Source: Caulochytrium protostelioides (taxonomy: Eukaryota; Chytridiomycota; Caulochytriomycetes; Caulochytriales; Caulochytriaceae). Taken from it: a stretch of 62,066 nt of DNA. Every line of letters begins with the position of its first letter. The first letter of the stretch is position 1. The notes under the pieces are model-generated. The model worked only from the letters and a program-made list of their open reading frames with translations, ran no database searches and was not told where the DNA came from. Positions 44,301-50,774 of the stretch are shown one piece after another. The stretch spans positions 1-62,066 of the forward strand of contig ML014222.1 in assembly GCA_003615045.1 (NCBI GenBank). Reading direction: 5' to 3'. A program made the translations under genes and the position numbers.

Positions 44301-46185
44301 GGCCGCCGCCCTAGGACTCGGACCCGGCAGCGTGGCCAGCGACCGCGACCGCAACGAGCTGCGAAAGGGGCTGCTCACGTCGAAAGACAGTCTCTCGGAT
44401 GTGATGGCCTCGGCCGCCACCAGCGGCGCCGGTGCCGCGGCGCCCGCCACCGCCGCCGCCGCCGCCGTCACGAACACCTCGGCGGGCCCCATGGCGGCCG
44501 GTGAGCCGCGCCTGCCGACCGCACCATCCGCGGCGGCAGCAGCGTCCGCGTCGGGCGCTGTGGCAGCGAACTCGGGCCCGGGCGCGTCCCCGGGCTCGCC
44601 GGGTCCCGTGGCGCGCCACGAGGCGACCCTGTTCGTGGCGCTGCCGGACGGGAGCGCGCTGTTCTACCGCCTGCAGGGCACGGTCGAGAAGCCGCAAGCA
44701 CGCGAGACGCTTGAAGCGGAGGTTGCGTGCAAGGAGACGCATGTGACGCGGCTCACGATCGACGACGCGCTGGCCACGCCGTCGATGGTGTCGGTGCGCA
44801 GCCCGTCGGCGTCGAAGACGGTGACCACGTGGCGCGTGCGCGTGGAGCCGCCGCTCGCGGACCCGACGGTGGTCGTCACGCATCCCGAGACGGTCGTGAG
44901 TGGGACCGACAACCGGATCCGCGACCTGCCGATCCACTTCTTCGCGTTCAAGGAGGGCTTCTACTCGTTCCGCATCGTGCTGACGCCGTTCTCGGCGGCC
45001 CTCCCGTCCACGGGCGGCGGGACCGCCGTCCTCGACGAGTCCAACCGCTTCTTCTACCAGTTCCACTACCGCGTGGGGCCGCCGCAGCCCATCACGGGGC
45101 TGCTCCTGTCTGCGGCGCCGCGCCAGGCCAAGCGGCACCGCATCACGGTGGTCAACCCGACGAGCGTGGCAACGACCCTGACGCCGTCGTGCAGCCATCC
45201 CGACATCGCCGTGCTCAACGGCCCCGTGCTGGCGCTGCCGGCGCACAGCGAGGCGGCCATCGAGCTCGAGTACTCGCCGCTCGCCAGCAAGCCCACCGCG
45301 GCCACCGACGGCGTCGTGAGCCGGGTCACCGCATGCTCGCCCCACCTGGGCACGTATCTGTGGGACGTGACGACCGTCGTCGAGCCGGTGGTTCCTGAGC
45401 CGCCGGTGGTGTTCCACGCCGCGCTCGGTCAGACGCAGACGCAGACGCTGCGCCTCGTGTCGCGCGCGCACCAGCGCTTGGACGTCAACGTGCGCTGCGA
45501 CGCCGCCGACTTCGCCTTCGACAAGACGCTCACGATCCCGGCGGCCGCGGGCGAATTTGCCTTCGAGGTCGTCTTCGAGCCGTCGGCCGTCGCGGTCTGC
45601 GCCGCGCAGCTCGTCGTCAGCTCGCCGGCCTGCGGCGAGTGGGTCTTCCCGCTCGTCGGCCACGGCGAAGCCCCCAAGCCCCAGGGCCCCTACGTGGTCC
45701 GCCCCGGCACGACCGCGAGCCTGCCGTTCCGCAACCCGCTGCACGCCAGCGCGACCTTCGCCGTCACGACCGACCCCGCCGCCGTCTTCACCGTGGTGCG
45801 CGCGTCCGAGACCGTCGGCGCTCGCAAGAGCATCGCGCTCGCCGTCACCCACCGCGCCCTTGCCGGCGTCGGCCCCGACAAAGCCGACGGCGGCGCGGGC
45901 GCCGGCGCCGCCGCGTCCGCCGCCGGCGGCGCCGCGGGCCATGCCTCACTGACCAGCCTTCCGGCTGCGACGGCGCCCGCTGCGACGGCGCCCGCTGCGA
46001 CGGCCACGACGGCGGCGGGCGGGAGCCGCGGCGCGCCCCCCGGGAAAGACCAAGGTGCCAAGGACGCGGCTGCGGCCGCATGGCGCGACGCGTCCCACGC
46101 CGTCCAGACGCCGCGCGTCGGCCGCATGACGGTCACGCACGCGGCGACCGGTCTGAGCTGGGTGTACTATCTCCGCGGGGCCTAG
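29350..46185 (+). CDS. HYDIN: HYDIN, giant central-pair axonemal protein (5611 residues, single ORF)
   Basis: One uninterrupted frame of 5611 codons from ATG 29350. It is built of many ASH/MSP-like immunoglobulin-fold repeats from about residue 200 onward, each with a VDFG/LDFG-type strand, an Asn-Thr-Gly or Asn-Pro turn and a Pro-Gly or Pro-Asn loop (for example FGAILPGSEVSHTFTMTNPG and FGDMHMEVLTERRFQIFNTG). Near residue 2023 lies a Walker A motif, VVLHGPPKAGKTTLATTIQE, followed by a nucleotide-kinase-like region (LIHLSLDDVPIRERYHREQQ) and a Lys-rich linker. An adenylate-kinase-like insert at this place is typical of HYDIN and separates it from CFAP47, CFAP65 and DLEC1. Ala/Thr/Gly-rich insertions grow common after about residue 2570. 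HYDIN is the C2b/C1 central-pair projection protein needed for flagellar beating; vertebrate HYDIN is about 5100 residues. No intron is needed anywhere, which is remarkable for 16.8 kb. Confidence 0.95.
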   Translation: MAPLESEGAALQSDPLRSADPLGPDGSQAAKLPGLPASRSPTVPPPVSPNSRRDNGAKLASSVMKHVAARQRSLSPNHPRSEGNTGETAGSMPGAAPAHSPVMGQRNKIPAIWRLGSDDGSSTTASARQTNRMGIPKNMYKSSKDAYKPSEYTALCEMATQDRLSAAAAMAPPSKITRLLALTDPELTTMALAASQPRTFGVPIDRPVFRATPSRVYLQNWQAFQSIQIEIEFQNEDSVTRQMYVEAIPSPFWNIRHKRTSSLASERVAPGMSTVFVLDFKPHDKREYRWDLSVVTEREKFILPLLAVADHPMLDVPDMVNFERCLVNHPNMRTLFVRNVGAGSADFKFSLAHPCFQIRPQNGALGPNETMQFELEYQAQHVSDLDEASLLLTYANGDTLSIHLTGSSYEGQLRLQRSSVEMVPTFLNQTTFRVVRLFNHMDTKVHFSWHRLPSAEHDRLEHDREKTSLAIMNQDGGHADSVLNAERLRQQLREIDGKQYLFPTATNDFSVESASLETFSITPQQGVVWPNSYTECSVIFVPKEDGQFDATAYCKIGGRVERLVFHMTGRGHGPNLHFIQQDLVQDLKKIYMGHSITRVLHFENMGDIDAPWKMIMPPNSPCTFKPEKGVVPPRANAITRMTFKPQGLGFFDHVFNVAVEKAEKGAFVRVKAEVVVPECSFDLQHVDFGAIAYGFSHTQALTLMNSATVPLHFSLRVAPNVLSVDTERSQPTGGASTDDPEEDMLAGMKRPPQFAITTPQWIISPSIGQVPPNSQIQVEVQLTPQSQGLFEGALVLDVVDVNTHVAAVTYKAESIAPKISLVPWSQNFGETFIHLPYVYNAVLTNDTPYAAEFCLLQPEEREKTHSIMTRNLSGTIPAHGSTKVAIEFQIRRLGPIEIDLAFLIRGHSEPLVAELTCRGIGPRLRLEATELDWGKIPVLTHETRTVVLRNEGQVPALFNLQLLAEDTVFKAEPTQATLNPGQTVTITITAFLDDATKFVDILRVLVAHSKPEEVRLKARGTGTTVIFDENIKRIDMGTVLTTNVATREFTVHNKGRRPAMLLWMTSDVFQVIPARCMLKPNTKEVMSIRGSLDVPAEVEEQFLLFALMENDAGKQLLHQGIVGASFINPTLTIVPASISLLAEHESSIDSPFKLIQQVLTLTNPTELNLEVELRAGHPFVLSETKLTLMPEQAHEITISYDTAVNASRRSVVDEKRLAIRYQGHPHRDFVRLTCDCRFPNLKMSVTHIDFGAILPGSEVSHTFTMTNPGHLPAFFEWGLDPSFFNKPCSISDETHTVEDVTPWSCMLPYRGVIHPNQTHTFTVMGIGILGHDAFENVNHDNWICNVLGGPTYTLSTAFSCALVQYHLSTRHIDFGDMHMEVLTERRFQIFNTGRVPARFDIMYTGQFVKDDVNNPYRIHQRFIMIPPSGEIPSGGVQTIRVIGCAAGMGPWQVSFQIRIAPFEPETLIMSGNSLETAVLPIEFDGYGPGPALFADGKKTVGSVPVPTEWFDWGPKDHSVPGSLNRTTTRASHRNTKAQLIRSLDIPDAQVLIETGRLAFVPLRLAMNQLFKLFIDREVAKILPSFPLITRPIPGLAIASTEGLFRSEMKWVEGTTEFVGCPYVARRLERQGPAFLQNRPVNLYHPEMHAIDVTLVMDLGPVIHQNTLSGSLWFFSYMSLPASLTFQTKSLLGTGFEMPFDRVRNLSQGEAIELKVVFRPPPKSKGMVEARSKMFISNTAQVPVIFRAQVVAHEIHLNARQLTFEDIVVGQRSTRRVVLKNTGALPYKWSMRRKMRFTQQTLTGLPHPDAEQASNTMELPHYMAFSETSGRLEAGESTAILISYEPTSIKDSSEMAFLFQVNETPDVQVPLRITTTAAQHEVVFSPPELHLHTVLNGPDTAESTAVITNRSALSLTFISLEYDYPRLLEEERLRQAFTWLHGRHYLPATAGQSRSNLPAHIYYQGGEDPSKAAVFMRRNSHVAPMYSAHAGSLNDAEPAILGDHLLEAPDLVAELFSHVVVLHGPPKAGKTTLATTIQEQRGYEMLIPSQLVGVAPVPPDAEARDLSSLEEEALQALTIFCQKQAVDGKSLVVDGLYVEGFSPMAILHAIMKGLGPPARYHLHLIHLSLDDVPIRERYHREQQLIYDAETEAMRVDLIDEPTYDSWSQDERDAYEHRLYCYRVRLHKGRLAVDAKAAEEESARSLHPNGGEAETRKAGPGGHGRKPVASASAATATASASQNSPNAMGSTPGKALATAVDKKKMAKTSAPRISITGLAPDIPAGRRKPGDTDPDEVSDLQSHMTLSETGEPVIDLPEPLMKQYMAYASSAEALFHYMRDNALAKTVPPDATVKGDGVLKSDAIKESVKETAGKELLRDAVRDGSKKEAGKKDDSRKEDKNLSPASAYSNSPSRKKLVMPAESHTQLEVYADGSPHPLENGFLASFRDYHACVPRDVLVEEILAVVPPALETDEAVGEEVDVGDETHRVDNVILYPAERDLLPVNPAFELRLRDSMAPRPSAPSSAQTSASRCNDASELVSNAAKESTHASMKEHLTSTRANRRSSHSSHTGTVTAIAAAAAAATAAASAASSMASAVPTAATATTALSAAAAPEPPTRTRFVLGPGESREVTVRFSSVFAGRHLQTFHFATDLGMQDVFALPVVGQAHYPALESMAAMFGKAMVKKVPEPLQPGYWPKGNVYHYGSVFAGIPVSAVGPATATTTASAASAVAYKEPGPASMPRANQHVSSAGTSNLVPPPVGFMAALAVGGGGLGGGASSALAPLPGMPSVEPASQEAVMRLNVSNHSDHMTMFVHVGFSAPTDHFALNQTHFEIAPGHVGQIAVAATPRCAGVIQETLLLCLRDNPEPFCLNIACIGVRAEMAIDRRHISFDHVALNVPETRRLQLTNPTVLPLRWRLVGLETLGDEMTIAPTEGVLAPTSDTLVNLVMRSAKSASIKKTVKLEVLDGKSPVITTTASPLTLPGDGAAVVPASPSGKAASVVQEQESVERHVCDGLITFSGEAVELLPEFVFPKGDRLIDLETLRVNEEGKQTFTLRNKGRYDFSYRMLSHAVTGLTFSPESATIAPERSQTVTVALKSPVEVDISHALRCHLYDPMAAQVSQMVDIKLLAKIASPRLSVTPVRELNFGSLPMGNKVTKTLTLENTGSLDFRFQITRITDDWMASHRNALAAAGAGAPTPGAGPTSGPAGPGSRHPARYAPWAGAAAGGSTATATATGPKPARLAGAMAANAASKASNTAAIEGNFGSFAVTPLSGSLPPGASQVITVEFMGPSDGSQAGVAEEVMGIDCYDRITATAVAPAGAAGPVSGGGGGGGGGAPAPTQTSSSHQLSSSHQPTTHVYHLLAESCACSIDTSDWSSIFEELPMVEKGRPCNGLQTYFSPKDQTLYFGRLLINETISARVKVKNTAKVPCDVVIHLRSKTKLLNAPAQLESVMPGSAKAGGGGNSGGTITTSPDLPFETKLRRLTLQAHESRFVTITFTPQMLASFQAVFEAMIEGVSDHNAHKTLQFDLVGEGTLPRLTADPQLPRDKNGAVLLRMRRTLVNRMTNNVLELTNDGDIDAHLRVEWAQRDPCLSLTGYQQLSAANEVVASATMSNLVDDTMILLLGVGQRLLLEISCMGSAPAKFESELRVRVVDNSFEDVSVAISGEIYFERVVMMPLDDDVLCFEDAAVDVPAKKVLRLFNATQETLVASLPMCPQVTFLPPHVVLRPDSETHVTAVLNASPTPQEYVRLALPPWKYGSANERTLAALADGRSLDEAVRIGRRSIEHLNRSGVGGATGGPATPSLLGGPQNGPAGGKADTATAPATMTTATTAAAVELEHAVERPMWLTATIDRRRWACDVKALSFKATNMLEQRVISLPIRNAGHNRLVLLLTMHPVPGAVGVPPAPRSDRETHGMRGTSAATAPATAAVTAMATAPPLVPFSVSPSAISVAPGETETVQVRFTPDDARHYEARLVGTHPDGAGEPLVLPVSGLALRPIAHFAIGDATTPRGDAARPSGLNVGPETHVLRFASCGLKNKVVRRFPVINTTDQPLAFVWRSLSVEPASGFQCLTPEGQISPGKQIEMAFEFVGQTIGIEESLWEWCVDQTTERKSLLLVGETWDPVVFIKEPVLNFGNLLSGKAAKQTLTLMNAEEEPLAYNFSASSVDVGPDGKPILAVSPSTGTIGPKSQLLVDVTLTPSGEKQYAIRLACHVRRRQNPLYVTVRGEAYVLRAKVTLDGNVVVPPFAPAASGAAGLAAAGATATTAGAHHGNVLAAETAGAMLSPMSALATASLNAAASGTSAGLGSYVTDANGASTSSAMMAPAVIDFARVQVGDIRQSQIAVHNTGSFGFDAHVSLRGMSGTGTVAAATGSPISALQLSTQQLSLPRGGRSLVTLMFRPTAPLRLPPAARLVIAIVGGPAYHIPISGLGYRAVLSWSMLHYRFEPQYVASVGLPPAQVTFVATNDVTSTHQPLADLMVDFSQAPPPAGFLVRPQQFVIAPKAQVAVTVLFVPSEPRVYREALTYTLNGLSGGTLQVEGKAHDWQASFVTPNATTTTTAIGGPLGAASMTAGTAASTVSAAQGGLAPVPVNRKTTLDFGAVMLGDASHKSLHITNNSSVMSLALALDPATATLLAQHGIRMVPPGPLFLKPKTRQTLRMTYQPTLRQSLRQRLVFRPLASTAGAAAHGAAAEDAGARDRAALGLPLPATRPALVAELTGSCLAAEVAFESDQVAFGAVVLGGQIARKAFLINSGDIGLQFEVKIAADRHFTLLSPQGYVAPGSDYAVDVVFHPHGLGEHRTRMVCVFENGISLTLAVTGTGVAPVPSDTVIRFRAPQGATDTQAIPITNRTSQPWTLRPVFERLAASPVPLSTSLPAPVGSVPVSAPSPATPWTAAATAAVDASTSSAFVWSGPEVLRVAPGQTVSCDVTFTARAGAGNRMLHLHPTPGMAASPLGVAAPGSMAASAPTPTTTTTTAAALGLGPGSVASDRDRNELRKGLLTSKDSLSDVMASAATSGAGAAAPATAAAAAVTNTSAGPMAAGEPRLPTAPSAAAAASASGAVAANSGPGASPGSPGPVARHEATLFVALPDGSALFYRLQGTVEKPQARETLEAEVACKETHVTRLTIDDALATPSMVSVRSPSASKTVTTWRVRVEPPLADPTVVVTHPETVVSGTDNRIRDLPIHFFAFKEGFYSFRIVLTPFSAALPSTGGGTAVLDESNRFFYQFHYRVGPPQPITGLLLSAAPRQAKRHRITVVNPTSVATTLTPSCSHPDIAVLNGPVLALPAHSEAAIELEYSPLASKPTAATDGVVSRVTACSPHLGTYLWDVTTVVEPVVPEPPVVFHAALGQTQTQTLRLVSRAHQRLDVNVRCDAADFAFDKTLTIPAAAGEFAFEVVFEPSAVAVCAAQLVVSSPACGEWVFPLVGHGEAPKPQGPYVVRPGTTASLPFRNPLHASATFAVTTDPAAVFTVVRASETVGARKSIALAVTHRALAGVGPDKADGGAGAGAAASAAGGAAGHASLTSLPAATAPAATAPAATATTAAGGSRGAPPGKDQGAKDAAAAAWRDASHAVQTPRVGRMTVTHAATGLSWVYYLRGA
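37070..37180 (+). repeat. GCC-rich Ala-coding tract in HYDIN
   Basis: GCC/GCA repetition in frame encodes a poly-Ala/Thr insertion near residues 2574-2610 of HYDIN, between conserved ASH repeats. Confidence 0.7.
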
Positions 46186-46303
46186 ACGGTGCCAATGGCA
46201 TACGGTGAGACGACGACGCGTCTGCCTTCGGCGACCTACGCGCCGCCGTGATGTCCTCTCCCCCTCCCCGTATCGCCATGCGATGATATGAAACTGTGAA
46301 TGA

Positions 46304-46323
46304 CATGATATGATATGATATGA
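46304..46323. repeat. (ATGAT)n pentanucleotide repeat
   Basis: Four tandem ATGAT units about 120 bp after the HYDIN stop codon. Confidence 0.8.
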
Positions 46324-47153
46324 CGCGGGAAAAGTGGAAATGGCTGCGGTCGCTGCCTTCGCGAGACGCCTCAGCACCGTAGCCCGGGGCGGCGAAGCGA
46401 TTGGCATTGGCGCCTTGCGGAAAGGATTGATGCGATGGATGGCTCGCTCGCAGGAAATCCTCATGAGCTCCTCGATAGACTCGGCAGCATCGCCCAAGAG
46501 CTCCAGAGGACACGCGGACGGAGCCGAAGGTGCACGATATCCTGCAAGCTATGCAGCACGATCTCTAAGAGCCCGGCGGCGTGCTGGTGTTGTGGCGCAT
46601 CGGGCGATCGCTCGGCCCTTCCGCGGCGGGGGTGCACCTCGCACCCAGGGAAGCGCCACATCGCTGGGCCGGTGCGGCGTGCGGCTGCGCCCGAAAATGG
46701 CGTTGGGGCCATCGCGGCGATCGGCGGCGGGATCGGCGGGATCGGCGGGACCGGCGGGATCGGCGTCGCACCCTGGCGATGCCGAGGGTCCCGTCGGAGC
46801 CGGAACGGCGGCGGAATGCCAGCGGCCGTCGATAGCGCTGAAGACGCCGTTTCATGGCTCAGGCGCGCTGGTTCCAGCACACCCACGGCGGCACACCCAC
46901 CGACGTCCCCACCCATCCGCACCGGCGCACCCTCAACCGCTGCCAGGGCCTCGGTGCTGCATGCGCTCTGCAGCCGTCGCCGTTGCTCGAGCAACGTGAT
47001 CGAGCAACGGCGCGAGCGCAGCTCACGTGGGACTCGCGCAGGCGCCGTGCCTGCGGATGGCGCGCCGCATGAGCCAGACATTGCCGTATGTGGAGACGGC
47101 ATCACTGACGTTCGGTCTGCCATGGCCGGTCGCCGCGTCGAGGCCCGATGTCG

Positions 47154-47198
<45 letters not shown>

Positions 47199-47208
47199 AG
47201 CAACCCGC
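47154..47208. repeat. (CACGAC)n hexanucleotide microsatellite
   Basis: About nine tandem CACGAC units roughly 120 bp upstream of the LAM start codon. It translates as His-Asp or Thr-Thr in different frames and inflates spurious ORFs there. Confidence 0.9.
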
Positions 47209-47327
47209 GTTGGGATGGGATGCGACGACGAGCCAACCCCTCCATCGACCCGTCGGTCTGGCCCTCATCCTCGTCGTGACCCCGACCCTCGGAGGCCGAC
47301 TCTGCTCGTGACCCCCTTCTCGCCGGG

Positions 47328-50300
47328 ATGGCGGTCGAACGCTCCGCCGGGGACGCCGTCGGCAGCCGCCGCCGTCCCTTCCTGAGTCAACTGACGCTCT
47401 TTGGCCGCCGCCTGCGTGATGGCCTCGGGACCGTCCCGGCGTCGAGCGCCGGCGCCGATCCCGCCAGCGCGCACCCGCAGGCCCCGCCGCCCGCCGACCC
47501 CCTCGGACCCGGCCGCGGCCGCCGCGGTCTCGATGCCGACGCCGGGGGCGCCCTGAGGACGGCGCCTGCCACGATGGCCGCGAGGCCCGCGCCGACGCCC
47601 ATGCCCGCCGCCCACCTCGCATCGACGCCGGTCGTGCCCCACAGCGCCGTGCCGTCGCGACGCGCCGCGCGGTCCATCCCCGCGGCGGCTCCGGCCGGTG
47701 CCGCCGAACCCAGCGACGGCGGCCCGCCGCCTCGGCCGACGCCCGGATGGACGCTGGAACCGGCACCGGCACCGGCACCGGCACCACCGACCACGACGGC
47801 AGCAAGAGCCGTGTCCGCCGCGGCGACGGGCCCGCGGCCGCCGCGGCTCCGGCTCAAGCTGGATCTCACGGCGTGGGCCCGACCCTTCTCGCCTGCTCTC
47901 GGCACGCCGCCCGCCGACCGGCCGCTCCGTGCGGCGGCCGTGCTCGCCGCGGACGGCGACGCGCCCGTGTTGCCGGCATCACCCGGCGGCCCCCGGCGCC
48001 CGGCTCCAAGCATCCCGGCGCGGTCGACCCCGCACGACGACGACGGCGGCGGCGGCGGCGCCCTCGAGGGCGGCCATGGTCACAAGGCCATCAGCGCCAT
48101 CGGCGACCGCGACTCGGGCATCCGCGACGAGGACGGCGGCGACACGCCGTCCACAACGCGGGCGCCGCAAGACCGCGCGACAGCGCGCCGCGTGCTGAGC
48201 GACAGCGTCCGCGATGGCACGACGGCGAGCGGCATGCATCCGGAGGTCGAGTTCTCCTGCGCGCTCGTCGCGGGGGGCCGCCGCCGCATTCGCGGCGTCC
48301 TGCTGTGCAACAGCGAAGGCCTCGCGTTTTATGACCCCGCCTCGCACACGGTACTGTTCCGGCTCCGCTTCGCCCAAGTCCGCAGCATGGCCGCCAAAAA
48401 CGTCGCTCCTGACGCCGTTGACTCCCTCGGTTCCCATGACGATGCCGGCGGCGATGGCGATGGCCACGACGACGACGACGACGGCGATGACGACGGCGAG
48501 GAGCGCCGTGGCATCACCATCACGGATCACGCTCACATCGACCACCACTTCCAGGGCTTCGCGGTCCGTGACAAGGCCCTGGATCTGCTGCTGCGCTACT
48601 GGGCGCCGGTCATGCGCGGCGTCTCACTGCCCTCGCCGCGCTCCCGACCGCCCTCGCCCTGCGCGCTGTCCTCGCCGGGCCTGCCGGCCTGGATGCGGGT
48701 CCACCGGGGACCCAGCGAGCGCTGCGCGCCGTCGCCGCGGCCCGCCAGCGACCGCGCCGAGGGCAAGGGCCGCCGCGGCATTCGTTCGGCCTCGGCGTCC
48801 GGCGGCCGCCGCCCCGACCTCGCCGCTGCTGCGGAGGCCGTCGACGCGGCGCCGACCGCCTGGCCGCGGGCGCTCGCCGTCCCCATGGGGCTCCCGTCGT
48901 CGTCGTCGTCATCGTCGTCGTCGCTACAGCGCTCGTTCCGCGAGGCGACGTCGGCGACCTGGCAGGCCTGGAAGCGGCTCGAGCCGTCGGTGCGTTCGAG
49001 CGCGAGTGCGAATGCGAGTTCGGGACTGGCACGGAGCCCCGCGGGCCCGGCGGAGGGGCCGCGCCGAGCCTCGCCCAGCCGGACCCCCAGCAACAGCAGC
49101 AGCAGTAGCCACAGCGGCCGCCACGACCCCGCCGAGTCGCGCTGCTACTATACATACCGGATGGCGGATCTGGCCCGCGCCCTGCCCACGCCGACCCCGG
49201 CCGTGCCCGTGCAGTCGCACGGCACGACGCCGCCCGCGGCCACCGACGCCGCCGACGCCCCGGCCGACGCGCCTGCGGCGCGCCACGTGTTCGCGCTGCC
49301 GCGCGGCGCCCAGTTGGACGTCGTCCCCTTGCTCGACGATCTGCTGTTTATCCCGCGCACGCAGCTCCTGGGCATGCTGTTTGCCGACGCGAGCACCCGC
49401 GCCAGCGCCGAGGCGGACGCGCCAACCGGCGCCAACGAGGGCGTGCCGGGCCGCTGGCTGCTGAGCAGCGCGCATCCGCCACGGCCTGCCGGCGACGCGC
49501 CGGCGCTGCTCGCCGGCTGCCTGAAACGGCGGGGCTTCGAGGCCGTCCACGGCGCCACGGTCGGCAACGCCGCGCTGCGCGACGAGGTCGTCGACCATAC
49601 CTGGGTGTTCCGCCGCCGCCGCGGCCACGCCCCGGCCCACGCGTCCGCGTCCTTGGAGCACCTGGTGCTGCGCGTGCAGCTCGCCGACACGGCCGCTCCC
49701 GGCCTCGCGCCGCCGGCCGCGGCTCACCCGACCGTCTTTGACGTGACGGCGATCTGGTACGTCGCCCGCGGCGGCGCGCCGGCCCCGGAGACGGCGGCCC
49801 CAGCCGCCAAAGCTCCGGCCGGACCCGCGACGACGCCCGCGGCCGCGGCCTCCGTGGCGCCGCCCGGCTCGGCCCCCGCCTCGGCCTCGGGGCCGGCCGC
49901 CGCCGCCGTCGCCGCCACCGCCGCCGCCGCCGCCGCCGTCTCCGGCGTCGCCGCCGCCGCCGCCACGACGATGGCCACGACGGCGGCGACCGGCGTGTTG
50001 AGCCTGACGACGGCGGTCGTCAAGCCGTGGAAGTGGGGGCTGACGCGGCTCGTGGCGGCGCTGACGCCGGACCTGAGCGCGCCGGTCGTCGTGACGCACG
50101 GCCAGTGGCTTGTCGACGCCGTGGACCGCTCGTCGTCGCGCTGGCGGTGGCACGGCCACGGCGTCGCGTGGCACGGCACGGCGGGCCCCGCCCTGCGCGC
50201 CGCCGCCACCGCCGCCGCCCGCCGCGAGCAAGCCGTCCTGGCCCGCGCGCTGCGCGCCGCCCTGCTCGACCTGCCCGCGGCGCGGTCCCCGTCGTCCGCG

Positions 50301-50774
50301 TTGTCCGCGTCCTCGTCCGCGTCCTCGTCCGCGTCCTCGCGGTCGTGGTCCGCATCGCCGTCGAGCGACCCGTGCGGCCCCGGCGAGCTCGACGGGGACG
50401 CCGCCGAGGCGCCGACCCGCCCGCCGCCGCTCGCGCCGCCGCGCGCGCCGCCGTCGGACGTCGACGGCGCGCCGCGCGCCGCCGGCCCGCGCCGGTCGAG
50501 CGCCACGACCGCCGCCACGGGCTCGCCGAGCCCGCCGCTTGCGCCGGCGGCCGCGGACCTCGCCGAGCACCGGCGGCTGCAGGACGCCCTGAGGCAGCGC
50601 CGCCGCCTGACCCACGGCCTCGTCGCCGTCATCGTGGTCCTACTCGCCCTCCTCTGCTCCCGCGGGGCCACGTCGTCCCGAGGCGTGGGAGCCGCAGGGT
50701 CAACCTCGCCGCCTGGCGGGGCTTGGCAGGAGGGCCCTGCGGTCGCGTCCGCGAACGGGTCGATCATGCGATGA
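47328..50774 (+). CDS. LAM/GRAMD1-type sterol transfer protein (GRAM + VASt + C-terminal membrane anchor)
   Basis: The 1148-residue ORF is read from ATG 47328. The first 300 residues are Ala/Pro/Arg-rich. A GRAM domain starts near 305 (VEFSCALVAGGRRRIRGVLL, then NSEGLAFYDP and FRLRFAQVRSMAAKN) and is split by an Asp/Gly-rich loop before ITITDHAHIDHHFQGFAVRD. After a long Ser/Arg-rich linker, residues about 650-815 resemble a VASt (StART-like) lipid-binding domain (DVVPLLDDLLFIPRTQLLGM; VVDHTWVFRRRRG; VFDVTAIWYVARG). One hydrophobic helix (GLVAVIVVLLALLCSRG, about 1096-1112) near the end fits a tail anchor in the ER. Fungal Lam/Ysp proteins and animal GRAMD1 move sterol at ER-plasma membrane contacts. 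The GRAM and anchor are clear; the VASt assignment is weaker because of divergence and Ala-rich inserts. The gene is convergent with APC6, 199 bp apart. Confidence 0.75.
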   Translation: MAVERSAGDAVGSRRRPFLSQLTLFGRRLRDGLGTVPASSAGADPASAHPQAPPPADPLGPGRGRRGLDADAGGALRTAPATMAARPAPTPMPAAHLASTPVVPHSAVPSRRAARSIPAAAPAGAAEPSDGGPPPRPTPGWTLEPAPAPAPAPPTTTAARAVSAAATGPRPPRLRLKLDLTAWARPFSPALGTPPADRPLRAAAVLAADGDAPVLPASPGGPRRPAPSIPARSTPHDDDGGGGGALEGGHGHKAISAIGDRDSGIRDEDGGDTPSTTRAPQDRATARRVLSDSVRDGTTASGMHPEVEFSCALVAGGRRRIRGVLLCNSEGLAFYDPASHTVLFRLRFAQVRSMAAKNVAPDAVDSLGSHDDAGGDGDGHDDDDDGDDDGEERRGITITDHAHIDHHFQGFAVRDKALDLLLRYWAPVMRGVSLPSPRSRPPSPCALSSPGLPAWMRVHRGPSERCAPSPRPASDRAEGKGRRGIRSASASGGRRPDLAAAAEAVDAAPTAWPRALAVPMGLPSSSSSSSSSLQRSFREATSATWQAWKRLEPSVRSSASANASSGLARSPAGPAEGPRRASPSRTPSNSSSSSHSGRHDPAESRCYYTYRMADLARALPTPTPAVPVQSHGTTPPAATDAADAPADAPAARHVFALPRGAQLDVVPLLDDLLFIPRTQLLGMLFADASTRASAEADAPTGANEGVPGRWLLSSAHPPRPAGDAPALLAGCLKRRGFEAVHGATVGNAALRDEVVDHTWVFRRRRGHAPAHASASLEHLVLRVQLADTAAPGLAPPAAAHPTVFDVTAIWYVARGGAPAPETAAPAAKAPAGPATTPAAAASVAPPGSAPASASGPAAAAVAATAAAAAAVSGVAAAAATTMATTAATGVLSLTTAVVKPWKWGLTRLVAALTPDLSAPVVVTHGQWLVDAVDRSSSRWRWHGHGVAWHGTAGPALRAAATAAARREQAVLARALRAALLDLPAARSPSSALSASSSASSSASSRSWSASPSSDPCGPGELDGDAAEAPTRPPPLAPPRAPPSDVDGAPRAAGPRRSSATTAATGSPSPPLAPAAADLAEHRRLQDALRQRRRLTHGLVAVIVVLLALLCSRGATSSRGVGAAGSTSPPGGAWQEGPAVASANGSIMR

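Larger units (their letters stand above)
46186..47327. other. Intergenic between HYDIN and LAM gene, with two microsatellites
   Basis: No gene is supported. Overlapping ORFs of up to about 300 codons on both strands are Arg/Pro-rich and lack domains. The stretch contains an ATGAT pentanucleotide repeat just after HYDIN, GATCGGCGG-type repeats near 46715-46765, and a CACGAC hexanucleotide array. It presumably includes the HYDIN terminator and the LAM promoter. Confidence 0.5.

Noticed and set aside
46435-47385. 316-codon + strand ORF upstream of the LAM gene
   Set aside because: Its Thr-rich part is a translation of the CACGAC microsatellite, it overlaps the LAM start, and has no domain.
48924-50615. 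563-codon - strand ORF antisense to the LAM gene
   Set aside because: Almost wholly Arg/Gly/Ala repeats; the sense strand has the GRAM domain and membrane anchor.
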